Shown here one piece after another: positions 31,836 to 36,080 of a DNA stretch of 36,080 nt (its first letter is position 1; every line of letters starts with the position of its first letter). The stretch lies in the NCBI GenBank assembly GCA_025800245.1, contig JAOXSA010000127.1, forward strand, positions 1-36,080. The letters are read 5' to 3'. The notes beneath the pieces were generated by a model. The model searched no databases and was not told the DNA's origin. It saw only the letters and a list, made by a program, of their open reading frames with translations. The DNA comes from Amphritea sp. GTDB taxonomy: Bacteria > Pseudomonadota > Gammaproteobacteria > Pseudomonadales > Balneatricaceae. The translations under genes and the position numbers were made by a program.

Positions 31836-32840
31836 ATGTATATATTAACCCTGCTCCCAAATACCTTCATTCAGGATAAGCTCAAAGTCGCATATCAAGG
31901 CAGGGCTTACAGGTAATAGTGGTTCTATTGGCAAAAGCCGTAACGCAGAGATGCGACTTTGAGCTTATCCCTAACAATATATTTTTAAAAAGAAAGGTCG
32001 CCCTTTGCTTGCCCTCGGACGGCGTTATCAGTGTTGGCAGTAGAGTGACTACTCCGGCACACTGATGTCTTGCCGAGAACAAGCAAAGGACGACTGAATT
32101 GTAGGTATTTGGGAGCCGGGTTAATACTGCAATCAATCGGGATTCAGGCAGGTTCAGGGGTAACTTCTGGTCGCGTTTCTGGTCGCGAAAGTGCGGCAAC
32201 AGATCTGGTCATTTCGTCGCAGCAAGCGGCAACATCTGGCCAGTCCGGGACAGTGAATCTGTCGCAGGAGTCAAAAACCCTGGCATCCAGTAAAGCGGTC
32301 TACCCAATGGAGACCGCTGACGGACCTCGGGATGTCGATCTGGACAGCTACTTTAAACCGGGCGCTCATCTGAAAAATGGTTTGCTTGATCCGGGGGCTC
32401 TGTTGCTGCCAAACGCGGCAAATGTTGCAGCACTGCAACAGCATATCAGCCAGCGCTTTCCTGAGTTTCTGGGCCGTCATGATATTCCGGAAGCACCCGC
32501 TACCATTCGCTTTGACCAGCAGGGGCAACTGGTGTTGCCGCAGGACTATCCCTATGCCGGGCAACTGCAGCAGGCGTTGAAAGATGAGCCGGAGATGCAG
32601 CGTATGCTATCGACGGTGAATGGGCTGAGCTCTCATGTGGCGGCCCTGAAATCACTGCAGCCAATGCATGACGCACTGGATCAGGCCGGTTCCGATGCCG
32701 AGGTAAAGAGCATTCTGGAGCGCTTCAGCCATCTGCTGGGGGATAATGTGCAGTATCCAGAGGTGAGTCTGGCGTTCAACGCCGATGGCAAGCTGACTGT
32801 GCAGGCTGGCAGTCAGGCTGGCAGTCGGGCACTGGTCTGA
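31836..32840 (+). pseudogene. Hypothetical protein gene split by a MITE after codon 3
   Basis: ATG 31836 is preceded by AGGGAAAGCT and reads three codons (ATG TAT ATA) before the MITE; reading on through the element gives a TAA after 27 codons. Removing the 280-bp element and one TA copy joins ATGTATATA to CTGCAATCAATC and yields a continuous frame of 240 residues (MYILQSIGIQAGSGV...) to the stop at 32838-32840. The protein is Gln/Ala/Ser-rich with helical middle and C-terminal parts (FLGRHDIPEAPATIRFDQQG, VSLAFNADGKLTVQ) and no recognised family. The last codons hold a tandem 12-bp repeat (QAGSQAGS). The present frame can be entered only by a TTG (32070) inside the MITE with no ribosome site. 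Confidence 0.75.
31843..32126. mobile_element. MITE with 24-bp terminal inverted repeats and TA target duplication
   Basis: The ends TATTAACCC(T/G)GCTCCCAAATACCT match in inverted orientation with one mismatch (31843-31866 and 32103-32126). Taking TTAACCC as the element end leaves 280 bp (31845-32124) flanked by TA on both sides, as in IS630/Tc1-mariner-type insertions. Inside are a 20-bp perfect inverted repeat (31874-31893 with 31951-31970) and a 10-bp one (CCTTTGCTTG at 32002-32011 with 32080-32089). No transposase is encoded. Confidence 0.87.
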
Positions 32841-32857
32841 ATCATCAGGGAGCGATT

Positions 32858-33484
32858 ATGAGTCAATCCGATAAATTCTGGGACGGTGTGGCTGAAAAGT
32901 ACGCCCGCAAAGCGGTACCCGATGAGGCGGCTTATCAGCGCAAACTGGCTGAAACCCAGAGCTTTCTGACTGCGGACATGCAGGTGCTGGAGTTCGGTTG
33001 TGGAACCGGTACCACGGCGATTCATCATGCCTCTTATGTAAAGCATATTGATGCGCTGGATATCTCAGACAAGATGCTGGAGATCGGTCGCCAGAAAGCG
33101 CACAAGGCAGGCATAGAGAATATTACCTTCAGCCGCGGGACACTGGCAGAGTTTAATGCCGGCACAGCAAGTCAGGATGCGGTATTGGGCTTGAATGTGA
33201 TCCATCTGATTCCGGACCGGCAGGCAACATTTGCAGAGGTAGCCCGTGTGCTGAAACCCGGTGGGGTGTTTGTCAGCGCCACTGGGTGTCTGGCACATTC
33301 ATGGCTGCGCTTTCTGACACTGATTGTGCCTCTGGGCAAGTTGTTCGGTTTGATGCCGGATCTGTTCGTGATCTCGGAAGAACAGCTGGTCAGGGAGATA
33401 ACCGATGCCGGCTTCAGCATCGAGACTCGCTGGCATCATGGCACGCAGGGCATCGAGGTATTTATTATCGCGAGAAGAATTTGA
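32858..33484 (+). CDS. Class I SAM-dependent methyltransferase
   Basis: A 208-residue cytoplasmic methyltransferase. The SAM-binding motif I is VLEFGCGTGTTAIHHA near residues 43-58, followed by the acidic strand end IDALDISDKML and motif IV-like AVLGLNVIHLIPDRQATFAEVARVLKPGG near residues 110-138. It begins MSQSDKFWDGVAEKYARK, typical of small-molecule Ubie/type 11 methyltransferases. GGGAGCGATT gives a good ribosome site. The substrate is unknown; a hydrophobic segment (FLTLIVPLGKLFGLMPDLF) late in the protein suggests a lipid-like or membrane-associated one. It is 17 bases after the disrupted gene and may have been its operon partner. Confidence 0.85.
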   Translation: MSQSDKFWDGVAEKYARKAVPDEAAYQRKLAETQSFLTADMQVLEFGCGTGTTAIHHASYVKHIDALDISDKMLEIGRQKAHKAGIENITFSRGTLAEFNAGTASQDAVLGLNVIHLIPDRQATFAEVARVLKPGGVFVSATGCLAHSWLRFLTLIVPLGKLFGLMPDLFVISEEQLVREITDAGFSIETRWHHGTQGIEVFIIARRI

Positions 33485-33494
33485 AGGGGGGCTG

Positions 33495-33713
33495 ATAGGG
33501 CAATGCCGTTCACTTAAGCATTTGAGCTTAGTTCAGGCTTGATAGAAAATCCGATGTTGTTTTCAGTATCAATTTTTTTACGCTTTTTTCGGGTAGCGAG
33601 GCACGTCCTCGTGCCGATTAACACGATTTTTTCGGCACGAGGGCGTGCCTCGCTACAGGTCCAATCGAACCGCTTTTATAGAATCAACCTTAAGTGAACA
33701 GCATTGCGCCTAT
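33495..33713. mobile_element. MITE-like element with GCAATGC-GTTCACTTAAG ends and internal REP pair
   Basis: GCAATGCCGTTCACTTAAG (33500-33518) and its inverted copy at 33689-33707 differ at one base; the match extends outward as ATAGG. The roughly 219-bp unit has no coding capacity. Its centre is a REP pair. The inverted ends look like those of an insertion sequence, so this may be a non-autonomous derivative, but no target duplication is clear. Confidence 0.65.
33593..33656. repeat. Inverted pair of REP units (BIME-like)
   Basis: GTAGCGAGGCACG...CGTGCCGA at 33593-33617 and its reverse complement at 33632-33656 differ at one position and would make a 25-bp stem with a 14-base loop. Each arm also folds on itself (GGCACG/CGTGCC). 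Same family as 23967-23991 and 24146-24170. Confidence 0.88.
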
Positions 33714-33773
33714 AGCGGGCTTTTTTGTGCCTGAATCAGGGAGCTACATTCAAAAGTAAATTAATATTCACTT

Positions 33774-33818
33774 TATTAGTAATATCTAATATTATTGCTT
33801 CATTAGAATTTACTAATG
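33774..33818 (+). promoter_or_regulatory. Two ATTAG-N6-CTAAT palindromes before the rhodanese gene
   Basis: TATTAG-taatat-CTAATA (33774-33791) and CATTAG-aattta-CTAATG (33801-33818) are perfect inverted repeats of the same architecture, centres 27 bp apart, ending 10 bases before the start codon. The region is very AT-rich. This looks like a double operator for a dimeric repressor, for example an ArsR-family sulfur regulator; the regulator gene is not in this window. Confidence 0.6.
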
Positions 33819-33827
33819 GAGTTGATA

Positions 33828-34421
33828 ATGTCCCGCCCAGAATTCCGTTCTGTTATTTCAGTCATGCTGGCTTGTCTTCTGACAGTGTCCGCTGGCGCTG
33901 CTGAAAAGCCCGAAAAAAAATCCGCTCAGACTGAACTTGATCTGTATGTGACGGCTACTGAAGCCTGGCATATGTTGCAGGAAAACAGTGATGCCGTTCT
34001 GGTCGATGTCCGGGATCCGGTCGAAATTAAGTTCACAGGTTTTGCCACCCCGACCCGGATTCATGTGCCGTGGATGCTGGCAGACCTGTCTGGCTGGAGT
34101 GATAAGAAAAGCAGCTGGGCGATGGCTAAGAACCCGGCATTTGAGCAGCAGCTGTCAGACAAGCTGGCGGCTCTGTCCGTTGCTAAGAATGCACCGATAA
34201 TCATCATGTGCCGGTCAGGCTCTACCCGAAGTGCACCGGCTGTGAATATGCTGGCCGCTCAGGGATATAGCAATGTCTGGACCGTGGTGGACGGTTTTGA
34301 GGGCAGTACCCTGAAAGAAGGTGATTCGAAAGGGGTGAGAGCGGTCAATGGTTGGCGCAATTCAGGCCTGCCGTGGAGTTATAAAGTCGATCCGGCTGTC
34401 GCCTGGCAGCCAGTAAAATAG
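33828..34421 (+). CDS. Exported rhodanese-like sulfurtransferase
   Basis: A 197-residue protein with a signal peptide at residues 1-24 (hydrophobic SVISVMLACLLTVSAGA, cleavage before AEKPEKK), so it should act in the periplasm. A single rhodanese domain covers about 40-165; the active-site loop is MCRSGSTRSAP, with the catalytic Cys followed by the six-residue loop typical of sulfur-carrying rhodaneses. VLVDVRDPVE is the upstream domain marker. ATG 33828 is chosen for GGAG 6 bases upstream; an in-frame ATG at 33816 lies inside the operator. It is followed after 10 bases by a DsrE-like gene, suggesting periplasmic sulfane sulfur transfer. Confidence 0.87.
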   Translation: MSRPEFRSVISVMLACLLTVSAGAAEKPEKKSAQTELDLYVTATEAWHMLQENSDAVLVDVRDPVEIKFTGFATPTRIHVPWMLADLSGWSDKKSSWAMAKNPAFEQQLSDKLAALSVAKNAPIIIMCRSGSTRSAPAVNMLAAQGYSNVWTVVDGFEGSTLKEGDSKGVRAVNGWRNSGLPWSYKVDPAVAWQPVK

Positions 34422-34431
34422 GGAGTTGATG

Positions 34432-34860
34432 ATGAAAAAGAGTTTACAAGCGGTACTGGTTGCGACGGTTCTTGCAGTACCTGCGCTAGCGCAGGCCGAA
34501 GCGGTTGATAAGGTTCTGATTACCCTGACCAGTGCCGAACAGCAGACCCGTGGTATGGCAATGGTACTGGGTAACACGATGCAGGCACAGGGCGCTGAAG
34601 TCAGCGTGTTGTTATGTGACACTGCCGGTGATATGGCATTGAAAGATCAGCAGTCAGCGCCGCTTAAGCCAAAAAATGTAACGCCGGAACAGCTGATGAA
34701 AAAGCTGATTGCCGGTGGTGGTAATGTACAGGTTTGCGCCTTGTATCTGCCTAATAAAGGTGTAAACGTGGATGCGTTACTGGACGGTGTAACTGCGGCA
34801 AAACCGCCGGTTATGGCAAAAGCACTGACTGATACCGGTACCCGCGTATTCAGTTTCTGA
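34432..34860 (+). CDS. Exported DsrE/DsrF-like protein
   Basis: A 142-residue protein with a signal peptide (MKKSLQAVLVATVLAVPALAQA, then EAVDKVLI). The mature part has the DsrE-like alternating fold: VDKVLITLTSAEQQTRGMAMVLGN, AEVSVLLCDTAGDMALK, and GGNVQVCALYLPNKGV. Two cysteines (in VLLCD and VQVCAL) are candidates for persulfide transfer. GGGAG is 6 bases before ATG 34432; ATG 34429 is an alternative that adds one Met. It is the second gene after the rhodanese gene and is closed by a strong terminator, so the two form an operon. The donor and acceptor of sulfur are unknown. Confidence 0.78.
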   Translation: MKKSLQAVLVATVLAVPALAQAEAVDKVLITLTSAEQQTRGMAMVLGNTMQAQGAEVSVLLCDTAGDMALKDQQSAPLKPKNVTPEQLMKKLIAGGGNVQVCALYLPNKGVNVDALLDGVTAAKPPVMAKALTDTGTRVFSF

Positions 34861-34881
34861 GGAACGTATTTCTGAATGCTG

Positions 34882-34917
34882 AAAGGCGTGATATCTGCGG
34901 GTATCACGCCTTTTTTA
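34882..34917 (+). terminator. Rho-independent terminator of the rhodanese-DsrE operon
   Basis: AAAGGCGTGATA (34882-34893), 8-base loop, TATCACGCCTTT (34902-34913) followed by further T residues. Starts 22 bases after the stop codon. Confidence 0.93.
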
Positions 34918-35017
34918 TTTCACTCCCCGAAGTGGGGGATTGATTGACCGAAGTCTTAGCTCTCGGTCCAATACTGGAGTAAAGTGTCGCTTATAGTAGT
35001 CATTTTCAGGAAGGTCT

Positions 35018-36080
35018 ATGGTTCCCCGAGCTGGCTGTTTCACCCTGATCGTTTTTCTCAGTTCTTTCTCTCTGTCCAGTGCGGCTGATTCGCAAACGGT
35101 TTCTTCAGGTCCGTCAGGCTATCTGACGGTTTTGCTTACCCTGCTCGTTGTTGTTCTTTGTGGTGTGACCCTGAAACTGCTCCAGAGTAAGAAACAGTTG
35201 CAGAAACAGTTCGGTCAGCAGCAGGAGTTGATGCAGTCTCTGATCAATAATCTGCCGGATGTGATGGTCCTGAAAGATGAGCGAGGCAAATTCCTGCTTT
35301 GTAATGAGACTGTGGCAAGGCTTTACGACACCACACCTGAACAGATGGTAGGTAAAGATGATGCTGACTTCGGGGTGCCTGCTGAACTGGCAGATGCAAT
35401 GCGTGATAATGTTCTTGATATTATGGCTCGCGGTGAGACGGAGGTGGTGTTCGAGGACAGTACCGACGGTAATTCCGGAGAGATAAGACATTTCAAGTCT
35501 ACCAAGACACCTTATAAGGACCTGCAGGGGCGTTCCCGGATTCTGGTGATCGCCCATGACATTACTGACATTGTCCGGGCTCAGGCGCAGCTGGCTGAGA
35601 ACGAAACTAAACTGCAAACCATTCTGGATAATGTTGATGCCTATATCTTCCTGAAAGATATGGATGGCCGTTACCTGTTTGCCAATCAGCCGGTCTGTGA
35701 TCTCTGGCAGGTCGGGCTCGATCAGATCATCGGTCACACTGATCACGACTTTTTTGATGAGCAGATGTCATCTCAGATTCAGACTCATGATCGTCGGGTT
35801 CTGGATCATGGAGAGGTCCTGCGCGAAGAGGAGCGTGGTACGGTCATACAGACGGGTAAAACTGCAATCTACAAGGCGACTAAGTTACCTCTTCGCCGGG
35901 AAGATGGTTCAATCTATGCCCTGTGTGGCATCTCCGTTGATATAACTGCTCAGAAAGAAACCGAGGAAGCTCTGCGGGAAAGTGAGCAGCGTTTCAAACT
36001 GGCCGGTAAAGTTGCCTACGATCTGATCTATGAATGGGATGTCGCAACCAATGGTCTGCGTTGGTTTGGTGATATTGATG
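35018..36080 (+). CDS. Multi-PAS membrane sensor protein, 5' part only
   Basis: The frame opens at ATG 35018 (AGGAAGGTCT upstream) and is still open at the window end after 354 codons. A signal-like hydrophobic start (CFTLIVFLSSFSLSSA) and a membrane helix at about 37-53 (LTVLLTLLVVVLCGVTL) lead to a coiled linker (LQSKKQLQKQFGQQQELMQ). Two PAS-PAC modules follow, at about 74-185 (NLPDVMVLKDERGKFLLCN) and 200-320 (NVDAYIFLKDMDGRYLFAN), and a third begins near 328 (ESEQRFKLAGKVAYDLIYEW). The output domain lies beyond the window: histidine kinase, GGDEF or EAL are all possible. It is separated from the DsrE gene by a terminator. Confidence 0.85.
   Translation, partial: MVPRAGCFTLIVFLSSFSLSSAADSQTVSSGPSGYLTVLLTLLVVVLCGVTLKLLQSKKQLQKQFGQQQELMQSLINNLPDVMVLKDERGKFLLCNETVARLYDTTPEQMVGKDDADFGVPAELADAMRDNVLDIMARGETEVVFEDSTDGNSGEIRHFKSTKTPYKDLQGRSRILVIAHDITDIVRAQAQLAENETKLQTILDNVDAYIFLKDMDGRYLFANQPVCDLWQVGLDQIIGHTDHDFFDEQMSSQIQTHDRRVLDHGEVLREEERGTVIQTGKTAIYKATKLPLRREDGSIYALCGISVDITAQKETEEALRESEQRFKLAGKVAYDLIYEWDVATNGLRWFGDID

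Noticed and set aside
31882-32199. 105-codon open frame on the minus strand across the MITE
   Set aside because: Its sequence follows the MITE palindromes and crosses the element end into the disrupted gene; no ribosome site or domain, so not a transposase.

Overview
The window looks like chromosomal DNA of a marine gammaproteobacterium, probably an Oceanospirillales-type organism (Neptuniibacter/Amphritea/Marinobacterium-like). This is inferred from the gene content (NarK1-NarK2-NarGHJI with a PpiC tail, a DNR-type regulator, DUF3461, SoeABC with a TauE/SafE exporter) and from REP-like intergenic repeats; no species marker is present.

Layout. (1) 274-9873 is a sulfur-oxyanion block: a TauE/SafE exporter, a divergent SLC13-type anion permease with two RCK_C domains, then an operon for a cytoplasm-facing molybdoenzyme complex best read as sulfite dehydrogenase SoeABC, followed by an aldehyde dehydrogenase and a 34-codon acidic micro-ORF overlapping its stop codon. 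(2) 9978-14157 holds a PagL-like lipid A deacylase, a DUF3461 protein, a small ribbon-helix-helix-like protein, a tightly overlapping minus-strand operon (PilZ protein, unknown protein, zinc-ribbon-ParA ATPase) and an outer-membrane barrel. (3) 14308-30300 is a complete respiratory nitrate reduction island: minus-strand narK1, narK2, narGHJI, ppiC, carbonic anhydrase and a DNR-like Crp/Fnr regulator, with divergent narXL on the plus strand. (4) 30406-36080 is accessory: a Phd/ParE toxin-antitoxin pair, a spermidine-synthase-like protein, a gene split by a 280-bp MITE, a methyltransferase, a second MITE-like element holding a REP pair, an exported rhodanese plus DsrE-like protein, and the 5' part of a multi-PAS sensor running off the window.

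How it works together. Sulfite in the cytoplasm could be oxidised by SoeABC into the quinone pool or exported by TauE; the SLC13 protein may move sulfate or another anion. NarXL senses nitrate. Both narK1 and narG have the same promoter design: a NarL-type 7-2-7 site centred exactly 52 bp upstream of an FNR/DNR box, itself correctly spaced from a -10 element. NarK1/NarK2 import nitrate and exchange nitrite, NarGHI reduces nitrate with quinol, NarJ assembles it, and the DNR-like regulator encoded at the end of the operon may feed back on the same boxes.

Most unusual observations: the MITE whose removal with one TA copy restores an intact reading frame with a ribosome binding site; two independent duplications of translation starts (ppiC, narK1) that make short upstream ORFs; a family of intergenic hairpins whose stems vary while pairing is kept; the PilZ/zinc-ribbon-ParA operon; and paired ATTAG-N6-CTAAT operators before the rhodanese gene.
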